Counted from the stretch's first letter, positions 11,230-22,900 are shown. The stretch: 64,000 nt of DNA from Incurvaria masculella (GCA_946894095.1 OX335651.1:12546501-12610500); one strand, 5' to 3'. Notes: generated from the letters alone by a model not told the origin. Translations and numbers: made by a program.

Positions 11230-12386
11230 ATTCTGAATGTGATGTTTGTTTATTTTTTGAAGATTAATAGCAAATGCCCGCGGCTCAACCCGCGTTAAAT
11301 TTCGACGAAAAACAGTCGGGAATCCCCTATTAACTTTTTTTATTAATTATTTTTTAGTATATATTTAAACATATTGCTAACATTTATACAAACATATACA
11401 ATACCTTAACGACGCCTTTCCGGAAGGGTAGGCAGAGATGAAACATCGCCATAGGTCACAGCACACTTCTTTTGCTTCATCTACAGACATACATCTTCTT
11501 ATACATGCTCTACAATTACGGGTTCCAGGTACCTGACCTTACGAAGTATTACATAGATTTGGTCGTGGTACGTTCTCCTCCTGGACAGCCTGGGCACGAC
11601 GCTATTGCTAAATTCTTACGTAAATTAGTGTGAACGTAACTGAGCCTGTAATTGTAAGGAACAATCAAGCTATACATGGATACAGGCCGCATCAAAGTTC
11701 GGTAAGTAATTATTAAGTTATGAGCGGACAGACACGACAATTCAAAAGAGATTTCATCGATGTGGCGTACACAGAATCTTTAATTAGTTAGTAGATTACC
11801 CCGGACCAAGAAGAAGGGTCAAGAAACATAGTTTCATATTCTTGATTATGGAATCAATCAAGAATCCACATTAGTACATGCAACGGCAGACGTATTGTCT
11901 GAAGCCAATATCTTCTAATCAACCCGACAAAGGGACTAAAATATAATGGTAGCAACAAAAGAAAAGTAATCTAAGATTTTGTATTGTGCACTATTTAATA
12001 AATAGTGATATTATAGAAAATTATTGCATTAAAAAAAGTATAGCCAGACAAATTGCAGCTAAAGAAAAGCTTTATAAATGAATTCAATATCTATTGAAAA
12101 ACATAAATATAATGAACGGTAACATGATAATCAAACTAAAATATCACAAAGGTGACATGACTCATCAACTTTGCCGGGAATCATAACACGAATATATTTA
12201 CACAAAAAGCTTTTAACTTAGGTCCATTTACCCTTAAAATGCTACTAACGACAGAAACAACGAGAATGTAAGGGTTTGAGAGCAACATATAAAAATAATG
12301 TGTGAATAAAATTGTGAAAAACTGAAATGCCCTTACCTACTTTTCATTCGTTTCAGTACTAGCCTCGAATCACGAAGAGCTAGGGA
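11230..12386. other. Non-coding, nothing recognised
   Basis: AT-rich, with only short frames without family features. Confidence 0.5.
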
Positions 12387-12447
12387 TCATAGGTAGGTAG
12401 GTAGGTGGGTAGGTAGGTAGGTGGGTAGGTAGGTAGGTAGGTAGGTA
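12387..12447. repeat. (GGTA)n microsatellite
   Basis: Fourteen or so imperfect GGTA units with GGTG interruptions. It is not the insect telomere repeat, which is TTAGG. Confidence 0.9.
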
Positions 12448-13462
12448 CGTATAGCTGGTTCCGCGTTTCTCCGGCGAAACTGATATCCGGACCTGCAGCT
12501 GGATGTAAGGCAGCTCGGTGACTGGCTTCGACACGTTGCTCTTTTCGGCGGCCGCACCTCTTATGTAGTATGCTGAAGGCTTTGAAAACGGGAATCTGGT
12601 AGGGGTATGAAAGGAGACTACCGTTCGGTGTTAACCGCCGCCAGCTTACGTCCCAGGCAGATGCGTCGCAGGTGCTCGTAACGGGAAGGATCTTGGATGG
12701 TCTTGATGCACAGAACTATGCCATCTGGCTGACGGGAACTGGTCGGAGGTGAGGACGTGGATAGGGTGTGATGTAGGTGTATAGCAAGAAATAATAAGCC
12801 GGTGCCAGAGAGCTTGCCTAAAGCTCTCTTTGTTGGCGAACCGATCGTGGTCGTACTTGCAAACGATCGCACTAAGCCGTTGCAGGTTGCAGGCTGCAGG
12901 TTGCAGGTCGCAGGTCGCAGCCGACGGGCAGTAATTCATTCGAAGAGCACAGAAGTTCAGCGAGAGATAGGCAACGTCCTAAAAAATAGTGCCCATCTTT
13001 AAGCACATCTTGTTGCTCAGGCGATAGTTAGCGGCATCGGTTCTTCTTCCTGCTCTCTGATTGGTCCGCGCCGTTTGTACCAACAAACGCGCATTGGCAT
13101 TACCTAAGTGTATTCACATGTGAGTTTGTACTGATGACAACTCGTTTTAATGTTTTCCATACCTAGGTCAGTCCAAACTAAGCTTGTTTCCTCATTTCCA
13201 GTTCCTTTTTATGTGTATCTGCTCATTTTTAGACCTGGTAGTATTTATTTCAGATTTCTTGCACATTACATAAATGTAATCATTTGACTTTCAGATCTTT
13301 TCAGTTTTGTTCATAATAGCATACATTCATATGTTTCTGTATGTTTGGGTGCACCCTTACAAACTAGCGCCGCGCGGCTGTTTTTGGCAACAATAATAGA
13401 GCTCTTAATACATAATGTGCAATTTATTTATAACTTAATTCTAACTTATAATTATATTTACA
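12448..13462. other. Non-coding; short heptamer tandem at about 12880-12920
   Basis: GC-rich to about 12960. A heptamer GCAGGTT and variants repeats about six times at 12880-12920. Overlapping short frames on both strands reflect this low complexity. Confidence 0.5.
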
Positions 13463-14632
13463 CTAGCTGCGGTACCCGGCTCCGCTCGGGTTAGTGTCGG
13501 CTAAATTATCTCATGGATAAAAAGTAGCCCACATGACTGGTCCAAAATAGGGTCAAACTGGTCCAGGACAATGTATCTATGTACCAAATTTAATCAAGAT
13601 CGTTCGAGCCGAAATAGCATGATTTAATGAGAAACATCCAATAATTCCCATTTAGAGCTTCGTTGACGTTTGGTGGCTATTTAAAAAAAAACATTTGCCG
13701 CGAGAACCTTTCTGCACTTTCACTGCTACATTGCTTACCTAGTAAGTAACGTGTAACGTAGGTAAGTTTTGCGTGGACTCCAACCCACAGCCAGCCTCAA
13801 CATCGAAAACAGTAACCCATCTCGAACCTGACTGCTCCCAGAGATGCTATACATTGATAAAATACGCATATAAATCAGGTAAGTGGTTCGCATGTTATAA
13901 GACTTTAAGACTCACTACTTACCCTTCTGGTAATGAAGCGTTATATTATGTAATCTATAAGTTTTTAGTAGAATCAGGCTAGACGTAGATACAATGCACA
14001 TCTAAATCGAGTAATTGGTTCTCAAGGATTTTATTCTGTTGGTCGCTCCTCCGGCGATTTAGCGTGATGCCAAGTAGTCCTAAAGTTGCAGGAAATACCA
14101 AGCCGTACTTCAGTAAAAGTAAGCGCTGCCGCCGCAAAGCCGAGCCGTGCATAGCATTGCAGTTTGTATGACAGCCCCGTCTTAGCGTAAGCGGAACTGA
14201 ATTCTATTTAGCCAATCCTAATTCCCGGATAGTTAAATGTACATGTACTAAGTTTTACAAATCGCTAGTGCCTTGAAAATTCGCCAAACGGACACCAAAC
14301 AGTCACGACGTCTGCCCTCACGTCCCCCCCCCCCCCCGCCCCCGCCGCCGCTCCCCGCCACCGCCCCCGGCTCTTCTCCCCCTAGTGTGAAGTATCGCTA
14401 CCGGCATAGTTTTCGCAGCCCCGTGAAAGTTCTAAAGCCCATGGGCACATAAATTGTAGCCTATGTGTTATTCTGATGTATAAGCTATATTATTGTAAAG
14501 TTTCATTAGAATCCATTCAGTAGTTTTTACGTGAAAGAGTAACAAACATCCATCCATCCATCCATCCATCCATCCATCCATCCATCCATCCATCCATTAT
14601 TACAAACTTTCCCCTTTATAATATTTATTAGA
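13463..14632 (-). mobile_element. Non-autonomous Helitron, copy 1 (1170 bp)
   Basis: On the minus strand the element begins TC (TCTAATAAATATTATAAAGG at 14632) and ends CTAG at 13463. It is flanked by A before and T after, as expected for Helitron insertion between A and T. The 3' end carries the hairpin CCCGAGCGGAGCCGGG a few bases before CTAG. Near the 5' end is an ATGG/ATCC microsatellite (about 14548-14597). A C-rich stretch lies at about 14324-14370. There is no Rep/helicase coding sequence, so it is non-autonomous. An open 69-codon frame (13773-13982) recurs in three other copies but coincides with a captured SINE piece. Confidence 0.85.
13735..13870 (-). repeat. SINE fragment carried inside Helitron copy 1
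   Basis: The plus strand from CCTAGTAAGTAA through GCGTGGACTCCAACCCACAG, CCAGCCTCAA and the following contact/CCAGAGATGC blocks parallels the SINE at 38910-39045 (CCTAGTAAGTAA, ACGTGGAATCC, GGCCAGCCTCAA, CAGAGGTGC). All long copies of this Helitron carry it, in the SINE's own sense relative to the Helitron. Confidence 0.65.
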
Positions 14633-14634
14633 TA

Positions 14635-15785
14635 CTAGCTGCGGTACCCGGCTCCGCTCGGGTTGTGTCGGCTAAATTATCTCATGGATAAAAAGTAGCC
14701 CACATGACTGATCCAAAATAGGGTCAAACTGGTCCAGGACAATGTATCCATGTACCAAATTTAATAAAGATCGTTCGAGCCGAAATAGCATGATTTAATG
14801 AGAAACATCCAATAATTCCCATTTAGAGCTTCGTTGACGTTTGGTGGCTATTTAAAAAAAAAACATTTGCCGCGAGAACCTTTCTGCACTTTCACTGCTA
14901 CATTGCTTACCTAGTAAATAACGTGTAACGTAGGTAAGTTTTGCGTGGACTCCAACCCACAGCCAGCCTCAACATCGAAAACAGTAACCCATCTCGAACC
15001 TGACTGCTCCCAGAGATGCTATACATTGATAAAATACGCATATAAATCAGGTAAGTGGTTCGCATGTTATAAGACTTTAAGACTCACTACTTACCCTTCT
15101 GGTAATGAAGCGTTATATTATGTAATCCATAAGTTTTTAGTAGAATCAGGCTAGACGTAGATACAATGCACATCTAAATCGAGTAATTGGTTCTCAAGGA
15201 TTTTATTCTGTTGGTCGCTCCTCCGGCGATTTAGCGTGATGCCAAGTAGTCCTAAAGTTGCAGGAAATACCAAGCCGTACTTCAGTAAAAGTAAGCGCTG
15301 CCGCCGCAAAGCCGAGCCGTGCATAGCATTGCAGTTTGTATGACAGCCCCATCTTAGCGTAAGCGGAACTGAATTCTATTTAGCCAATCCTAATTCCCGG
15401 GTAGTTAAATGTACATGTACTAAGTTTTACAAATCGCTAGTGCCTTGAAAATTCGCCAAACGGACACCAAACAGTCACGACGTCTGCCCTCCCCCCGCCG
15501 CCGCTCCCCGCCACCGCCCCCGGCTCCTCTCCCCCTAGTGTGAAGTATCGCTACCGGCATCGTTTTCGCAGCCCCGTGAAAGTTCTAAAGCCCATGGGCA
15601 CATAAATTGTAGCCTATGTGTTATTCTGATGTATAAGCTATATTATTGTAAAGTTTCATTAGAATCCATTCAGTAGTTTTTACGTGAAAGAGTAACAAAC
15701 ATCCATCCATCCATCCATCCATCCATCCATCCATCCATCCATCCATCCATTATTACAAACTTTCTCCTTTATATTATTTATTAGA
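14635..15785 (-). mobile_element. Non-autonomous Helitron, copy 2 (1151 bp), head-to-tail with copy 1
   Basis: Same ends as copy 1: TC at 15785, CTAG at 14635, A and T flanks. Only TA (14633-14634) separates it from copy 1. Nearly identical to copy 1 throughout, apart from the shorter C-rich stretch and a different ATCC repeat count, so both are recent. Confidence 0.85.
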
Positions 15786-16108
15786 TGTGTTATTCTGTCG
15801 GCGACAAAAATTCCTGCATGCGTTTCTGACTAGCAGATGTTTAGGGTAAGTTGGGGTGGACAGCGACCTCGCCATTATAGACACGATTTTGATTGCATCA
15901 ACTCAGTTATTATTGATACTTCCCATTAATTTATACATACTCAAGTCAATGTATGAATTACGTTATTTATGGTTGGAAACATTGACAAATCGAACAATGA
16001 GAGAAGGGTTCGCAGACAAATTAACAGCGCGCATGGAAGGACATTTTCCACAAGTTCAGACTATTGTTAGTTCGCTTACGAATCCAGGACCCGCAACATC
16101 GAATTTTT
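15786..16108. other. Non-coding; short open frame without family features
   Basis: An 88-codon plus-strand frame (15856-16122) starts here with a hydrophobic N-terminal half. It lacks a convincing start context and runs into the dispersed repeat, so I do not call it a gene. Confidence 0.4.
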
Positions 16109-16330
16109 GTTGCACTAATTAGCGTCCTGTGAAGTTCTTATGTGTCGCTGGAACTCGAGAAAATCAGTAGCAAGCTAATTCGTAAGAGAAATCACTCGCT
16201 GGCGCTGCCACCACTGCATGCGAAAGTGGCTACGCCGCCCCCATACAATCCAGTTTCGGTCGCTACTCCTGTCCTTCCATGCTCGCGCAAAATTAATAAC
16301 GGCACCGCGAGGACCCGACTGCAGGATTAT
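16109..16330 (+). repeat. GAACTCGAG-family dispersed repeat, copy 2
   Basis: Contains TTGCACTAATTAGCGTCCTG, GTCGCTGGAACTCGAGAA, AATTCGTAAGAG and TTTCGGTCGCTACTCC, matching the 37331 copy block by block. Confidence 0.7.
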
Positions 16331-17592
16331 TAACCAATGACGAAATGGGATTCAGAAATGGAAAATAGCGAGATCTCGACATGAAAACTCAATAAACGGC
16401 AGGCGGCGAAGCAATCGAAGGAGTGTTTTTTACGAAACAAGCATTTTCAATTAGTGGAATGCGGCAGTAGCGGCGCTTGCTGGCGGCAGAGGCGGCGGCG
16501 ACCGCGGGAGAGCGCACGGAGTGGACTGCCCATTGAAAACCGCATCACAGAGCAATGCGAAAATGCAGAGAGCACCTTTTATCGGTTTCTCGAAAATTCC
16601 ACGCGAACTTTGGTAAGTGGCTAGTCTGACTCGCGTACTGAGGTTTTTGTACAAATACAATGCATCTGCATAAATTTGCAGAGTTTGTAATTTTTGAATG
16701 TGATAACAACTAATTAACTATTAGCGGATTGCCTACTTAGTTGTGCAGTAACGACCTTGCATCTTACCAAATTCCACGATTCTAGGGAAGTGCTCTATAG
16801 GTTTTGATTAATTGCCGTATTTTTGAAAGTTAGAGCTAGAAACTTGATTTTCTTGGAGATCGAAGGTACCATATTACGCAATATTTTTTAATTATTAATA
16901 CTTATTAATATGATTATTTATTAATTTATTATATTAAGTAATTATATACGTAGGAATTAAATATAGATTTCAACTCCATACCTCTACGCATTCTTGAGAA
17001 AAGTCCAGTTTGACAGAAAGACAGTCAAACAGACGGATAACGAAGTGATCCTCTATGGTTCCTTTTTTCATTTTATGGTGCGGACCCTTAATAAACAAAG
17101 GCGTTATATTTATGTGCATTAGACTAAACTGGTTCGGATACTTTTTTTATTTCGGTTAAAAACAAAAACACAAGGGCTAAAGAACCGACTCTAAGGGACC
17201 GATCAAGGATCTGTTTAGCTTTAAATTCTGAACGCCGCCAAAAATATTCTTTCGTTTCAGGGAACATTATCATTCTATATGCTTTGATTACAGTCCTGAA
17301 ATAATTTGGCAAATATTCTTAATAGGCAGCACCTTGCAAGCGAGAAAATTACTGAAAGCTTTGAAGTGAATTTGCCTCTGAAATTATAGTTGTAATTCAA
17401 CCCGCTCCGACAGCTTTCTTTAATGGTCTCATTAAAATAACTGTCTTAAAAGTGGCACTTTAAACATTGTTGTTGCTTTGAAACGTGTTTGAGCTATTCA
17501 AATATAAATTTTATAAACTTTTTTATAGACATATTACTTCTCTTATGTTATAGAAATTAGGAAAAAAACTGATAAAATCTCATTCTTTATTT
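16331..17592. other. Non-coding, GC-richer at 16440-16560, otherwise AT-rich
   Basis: No recognisable gene or complete repeat. Confidence 0.5.
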
Positions 17593-17633
17593 GTTTTAAA
17601 AACGCCGATATCCTATATCGGCGTTTTTAAAAC
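17593..17633. repeat. Perfect 19-bp hairpin with 3-nt loop
   Basis: GTTTTAAAAACGCCGATAT (17593-17611), loop CCT, then its exact reverse complement (17615-17633). A smaller inverted pair CCCTC/GAGGG follows. Too short for a canonical microRNA precursor. Confidence 0.9.
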
Positions 17634-18029
17634 CCTCTCAAAAAGGAGGGTAGTTACAAATTCAGCATGTAGTATATGCTTATTTGGTCTGGTCTTGTTT
17701 ACACATACATTTGAATTGCCTTTGTTGATATGGATCAGTTTTACTGTTTCATCCAAAATGACACATGTCACAGTCAGTGGTAAATAGTGCATATGAAAAT
17801 ATTAAGGATTTGATCATGGGCTCCGAAAGTATACCCTGAACATCTAGCGAAAATTATAAAACAATGCATCACACATTTGTGTGTATATCAGTTCACACCT
17901 CACATATATGCTGAGGTTAAATCGGGGCTTCAAATAAAATCAAATTATTTATTCAATGCAATACACAAAGAAGACAACAATAAACAAGACACAATAAAAA
18001 AGAGATAACTTATAGCAAGAACGAGTTCA
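17634..18029. other. AT-rich non-coding
   Basis: Nothing recognised; an A-rich stretch near 17935-18010 could be the reverse of a LINE tail. Confidence 0.4.
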
Positions 18030-18927
18030 CTTTTCGGAATGGGCTTCTCGCTCGCGTGGAAAGAAAATCAGGCGCAGATTTCTAGGGGGATATCCAAAAT
18101 TATACTGTAAACATCTTTATTTAATTGAACTACACGCTTGATGACCATTCGCATTGTAAAACTGTATTTGGTTTCTATATTATAAGGACTGAAAGTTCAC
18201 TTTTTAATTTCGACCTGGATAACTCAAGGATAAACAAAAAAATCTAAAAAAGAATAGCTACTAAGCCTAGCTTGTTCCATGAAGACTGAAAATCCATTTG
18301 GTTTTTGTTTCATTTTTTACTATAACGTTCGTGATATATTTTTAACTATATGTTGTTTTGAAATTTTCTGCGAAACTTTTGTCGCTCCAAATCGTTGCAT
18401 ATCTTAAGAACGGCCCGTAAGCTATGCTCCCCATACAAACGTAGTTTACTAATCATTTGGAAACCGCTATTCCAATTAAATTAATTTTTTAATATCTAAT
18501 GTCAGGTAATAAATATCTGTGTCTGCATGCTTTTGTTTTTTTGAAAAATCAAAACCGAATGAAATAAATGCAAAAAGAAAATCTTCATACGAATTTTGTT
18601 TTCTCTGTGGTTTGACCCAGAATACATTTACCGAAAAAACAAAGGCATGCAGACACAGATATTTGTAGCCTAATATTAGATACCAAATATCAAGTAAGTT
18701 GGAACAGTGGTTTTCAAATCATTAGTAAACTACGTTTGTATGGGAGGCGAAATTTTCAGGTGCTTACGGGCCGACCTTAAGCTACAGTTATCGTAGCCAT
18801 GTTGCGTCCTTCTCATCGCGGAGCCTGTCTTTTCTTTGAGACGGTGCCAGAGCGCAATAGCACGATTGTGTCGCGTCCATCAATAAGTTAGTCCCGTCGG
18901 GAAGTTTGAGCCTTTTCGGGCTTAACA
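18030..18927. mobile_element. TTAA-flanked MITE, family C, older copy with a nested MITE
   Basis: Apart from the insert at 18408-18776, the sequence aligns in order with the copy at 20835-21364: GATGACCATT..ATTGTAAAA, TTGGTTTC..TATAAGG, GTTTTGAAATT, then CGGAGCCTGTCTT, AGAGCGCAA.AGCACG and TTAGTCCCG.CGGG, followed by TTAA. The left boundary is approximate. No coding capacity. Confidence 0.65.
18408..18776. mobile_element. TTAA-flanked foldback MITE, family B, inserted in family C
   Basis: Flanked by TTAA on both sides (18404-18407 and 18777-18780). The ends are inverted: GAACGGCCCGTAAGC against GCTTACGGGCCGACC, extending inward with interruptions (CATACAAACGTAGTTTACTAAT and its reverse complement). 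A TTAA target is typical of piggyBac-type elements, but the tips are not the usual piggyBac sequence, so the superfamily is an inference. Confidence 0.75.
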
Positions 18928-20290
18928 TTTAATATCGTTCAACATTTGAAAATACAATTATTTTCAAACATCACGTGACAGTACGTAACGATGAGTCTCT
19001 CGCCGGTATTCACTCTGTGATTGCACTCACGTCTCTCCGTCTGTCCGTCGGACGGCTCGTCCCGACCTCCGCCGCCGCCGCCGGGGGCGGTCGACTTATT
19101 GCAACACGCCGTACTTTACACTCCGTAATCCGAGAGAAGCTTTGGAAACAGCCGCGCGTGCAGTGGCGTCGGATTGGAGACGGCGAGTATGTGAAACACT
19201 TGGAAAACGTTCCGATTAAACGACGCCGATTGCACAACTAATGAACTACAAGTACAAGCAAACGAGGATTACTACTTGTATACTTCTAATCGCAATATAC
19301 AGAATGTTTGGTAATTCGATACATTATGATACTTTTGTGATTACCCCGGTCGTTAGACATGTTTGAAAAATGTGAATAAAAAGCCGTATCTTTTTTCAAA
19401 CAATTCGATACATACAATCTAAGGGGTCATTCTAGAGCGGGAAACTGGGGGTCGAAAATCAATAGTTTTTGAGTTATTTAGGTTTTAAATTTTTTTGGTT
19501 TTTTTTTGTCCAGTTTTCCCAAAAAAATATATATACAAAAGAAAGTCGTGTTAGTTACACTATTTATAACTCAAGAACGGCTGAACCCATTTGGCTGAAA
19601 GTTAGTGGGGGAGGTAGCTTAGAACCAGGAGACGGATATAGGATACTTTTTATCCCGTTCGATCGCCTTACCGTGTGTCGTGACATAACATTTTAAAACG
19701 TGGTACAACAATAACTCATCTGACATGGAATAACAAAACGCAAATGACAGCTAAACGTAATTTTGTCTATGATTGTTTGAACACGCTAATTTCTGGAACC
19801 ACCGGTCGGATTGAAAAAAAAATGGTTTTTACGTTTGGTAGCCCCATTTTGTATAAAGCCACATGATGGTTGTAATACCTGGTTAGCAACAGGATCAGGA
19901 AGAGTCAACCTTCATTATGTACTTCCAGAAGTTACTACTGACGATGAATGTGTTCCGAACGCCACAAACGAAGCCTTAGGTTTCTCCGAAAAGGTCAATG
20001 GGACTGCATTTCGGAGATGTGTGATTGGTGACTTCTCCACCTTGTCCAAGACTACCTATACCAAAATTAATCAAAATTCATTTAGCGGTATAGGCGTCAA
20101 AACGCAAACAGACGGAGTTAATTAAGCATTCATAATATTAACATGGATGAGTGACGGTAGTCTTAATGCACGTCCTGTGTTTAAAGTAAAAAAAAAAAGG
20201 AAATATTGCGTACGCCCAAGATTGCGTAATTAAATAAAACTTGCTATTTGAGAATTGCCTTAATCATATTATTATTAATTTGACGATCTA
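18928..20290. other. Non-coding, nothing recognised
   Basis: Includes a GC-rich patch at 19020-19200. 19400-19800 has several short plus-strand frames; phrases such as AACGGCTGAACCCATTTGGC recall common insect repeats, but I could not set boundaries. A 104-codon frame at 19811-20125 has no family features. Confidence 0.4.
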
Positions 20291-20720
20291 ATTAATATTT
20301 CCTTATGGGATTCCAAGTATTGCAAGCGCTCATGTACGAGCGCACCCGCGGAGCCGGTTCGCAACTGTACAAAATTGCCTGCCAATGCCGTGGCGGCAAT
20401 CGGCGCGGGCGTATCCCCGGATATTATATTTCGCCCGTCGCAAAGAGGCCGGCTACCGTGTCGCGCCCGAAATGTCATTGGAAATAAATTTCCACCACAT
20501 CCCGCCGAGGATTGGAAAATTAGCCCGATAATAAATAACCCGTCGCGACGTGGAGGGGCGCGACGAATGCGTAAACAGTCGTAACGAAGTTTGGGCGTCT
20601 TGTTTGTGCCGCGTCTCGGGGTGGAGGCGCCCGCTTGCCGCTCCCACACACTACGAAACATTTCGTTACGTTTAGAAGAGCCCCCAGTCAGAGTCCTCAC
20701 TAATCTGGCGTTTACGCCAA
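20291..20720. promoter_or_regulatory. GC-rich island, candidate conserved non-coding element
   Basis: A sharply bounded GC-rich block in AT-rich surroundings with open frames on both strands but no domain. It mixes GC-rich words with TAAT and AATAAAT words, as seen in conserved enhancers near developmental genes. Conservation could not be tested. Confidence 0.3.
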
Positions 20721-20834
20721 TCCGATCGATCAGCGTTTTGAAAAATTATGGAGGATTGTAAAGCGGTGCGGTGGTGCTTTATTGTCGCCCGATTATGCAA
20801 AATATGCGAGTCCGAGTTCGATATGATAGCTTAA

Positions 20835-21364
20835 GGTGGCCCATCCCGCTCATCTCCCCATACAAAAGTGGAAAGAAGACCCCGCCCATATTTCTTGTCA
20901 GAGAGAGATTGTAGCTTTATTTGATCGAACTAGATGTCTGATGACCATTGGAATTGTAAAATTGAGTTTGGTTTCCAAGTTATAAGGTCCGAAAGTTCGA
21001 TTTTTTCGTGCGTTTTATACAATAACTTTGGAGGTGGATTACGCAATGATAAAGTAAGAACATCTTAAAAAGATGAGTCATCAGACATAGCTTATTTAAT
21101 TAAGATTTATAATCAATTTGGTTATTGTTAGATTTTTGACTACAGCGGTCGTGGTTTACTTTTAGCTATAAGTCGTTTTGAAATTAAAATTTTCGTAAAT
21201 CTTACCAAATCATACACTATGCACATTATCTTTTTTGTGGACATGTTGCATCTTCCTCATCACGGAGCCTGTCTTATTCTTTGAAACAGAGAAGGTCCCA
21301 GAGCGCAACAGCACGGGTTTGTACCGTTCCCGCGAATGAGTTAGGCCCGCCGGGTTGGGCCACC
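20835..21364. mobile_element. TTAA-flanked MITE, family C, 530 bp
   Basis: Flanked by TTAA at 20831-20834 and 21365-21368. Terminal inverted repeats: GGTGGCCCATCCCG on the left and CGGGTTGGGCCACC on the right (one mismatch). No transposase frame. A 3' end fragment recurs at 58395-58486. Confidence 0.8.
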
Positions 21365-21368
21365 TTAA

Positions 21369-22385
21369 GCATCGTCGACATAAATATGTGGACCGTTTTC
21401 GCAAACTAAGTTTTTTATACAAATTGTTAGTCGGTGTTTGTTTTTGACATGTTGAAGAAGTTAAACTCGTTACAATTGATGTCGCACTTGGCCTAAGTAC
21501 CCTGTGGTCATTTTCAAGTTACACATTTGGAGGTGGATTGGGGGATTTATCTATATTTAAATCATACGGCGTCTTATTACACAGGTGTTAATTCGACAGC
21601 ATTACTAGCTTGACAGCATCACCGTCATCACAAAAGGCTAAAAACGTGACGATGCTCAAATTAACGCGGGTAGAGCAAACTCGGACTACCGCCTGCAAGC
21701 TTCACGATGGGATTGAAGTTGTAACTTTTATGTTCCGAGACCGCTAGTGTAGGTGAAAACGCGGACTAGGGGCTCAGGAAGCAGCGATTGAAATGGGCGA
21801 CCTGCATGTCTCACAAAGGAGTTGTGATGCAGAGCTTTCGTGCGAATGTTGTGGTTGTATATATTAATCTACTGTGGTGTAATATTTTTAAATGAGGAAT
21901 TTTGGAAGCTAAATTAATAACATGTTTTCGGTACATCTATAAATATTATAGTGAATTTGTAGGTATTTCCGAGGAAAATATGACAATCTATAAAATTTCA
22001 ATTTGAAAAGCTAAGCTATCAATCAAATCCATTTACAGCCAACTACACCGTCTCGTTGCGACTCAATTTAGAAGGATGACGACGTTGGGGTTACAGTTAA
22101 TATAATGTATTAGTATGTATTGATACAAACTGCCGGAAGTTGTCGCACAATCCCCATCAATAAACTCATTTAAAAACAAACTGGATAGATATAAAATAAA
22201 TAGAGTGGAATAATAAAACGAATAAAATTTAATCAAAACCAAATCAATTAAACAAACCTGCAGAAAATTGAACCTAATCAACAAAAAAAACCACAATTTA
22301 TCTAAATCTAAGCTAACATAACCAAATATGTACATACCAGTTTCGGCAGCTCGTTCATAAAAAATAATAATACTCGCATATAAAT
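21369..22385. other. Non-coding, nothing recognised
   Basis: AT-rich, with only chance-length frames. Confidence 0.5.
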
Positions 22386-22500
22386 GTAGCCGTGCTCATA
22401 AAGGCAAGATCCGGGCATGGTACCTAATTCCTTCGGGAATTCGGTGTGTTGGGCTGAACTCATTACGGTGGGTGTGGTATAGCCACCCATTACCAGTCAC
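22386..22500 (+). repeat. SINE body tail fragment
   Basis: GTAGCCGTGCTCATAAAGGC through CCTTCGGGAATTCGGTGTGT to CCACCCATTACCAGT, the same order as the tail of the SINE at 41745-42135. Confidence 0.75.
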
Positions 22501-22619
22501 ATATATACTATATAATAGTGCGATTAATCAAAGGAAGTGATGGAAGAGACAGTTGCGTGTAAGTAAAATTGTCACTGACATACCGTGAAGTAACGATCAG
22601 GCGACGTACCTACCTATAC

Positions 22620-22900
22620 GTATCGGGGAAGATGGCATGTCGTCGGCTGCACGAGACAGCCATTGTGATCCAATAACCCGGCTAATTGCCGAATCAATTT
22701 CGTCAATCTGCCATCGGGCGCCCCTCCCGTCCCGACAGCCCTCCAGGAAGAGGAGGCACGTCTGCCGCATCCGCCCAACTCATTTCCGCCCAAAAAGCTC
22801 ATAATCCGATTTATCACTCCATAAATACATACGATGCTTCCTAAATATAGGCTGATTCTGGACTCGAGACTCGATAGCTTCGTTTCGGGCTGTTGCAATA
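22620..22900. promoter_or_regulatory. GC-rich non-coding island
   Basis: Contains CCGGCTAATTGCCG and other mixed GC/TAAT words. No coding signal. Candidate conserved element, untested. Confidence 0.3.

Noticed and set aside
12387..12447. GGTA-rich repeat as interstitial telomere DNA
   Set aside because: The unit is four bases and does not match the insect TTAGG telomere repeat.
13773..13982. A 69-codon frame repeated almost unchanged at 13773, 14945, 29571 and (minus) 63651
   Set aside because: All four lie at the same place inside near-identical Helitrons, start at a GTG, coincide with the SINE-derived piece, and the frame is broken in the older copy 4. The conservation reflects recent transposition, not coding.
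14548..14597. Regular ATCC repeats that might suggest a CRISPR-like or satellite array
   Set aside because: A simple tetranucleotide microsatellite embedded in each Helitron near its 5' end; no spacers.
17593..17633. The hairpin as a microRNA precursor
   Set aside because: A 19-bp stem with a 3-nt loop is too short for Drosha/Dicer processing of a canonical precursor.
20275..20700. A 141-codon minus-strand frame in GC-rich DNA
   Set aside because: Three other long frames overlap it on both strands, as expected where stop codons are rare. No domain, no splice context.
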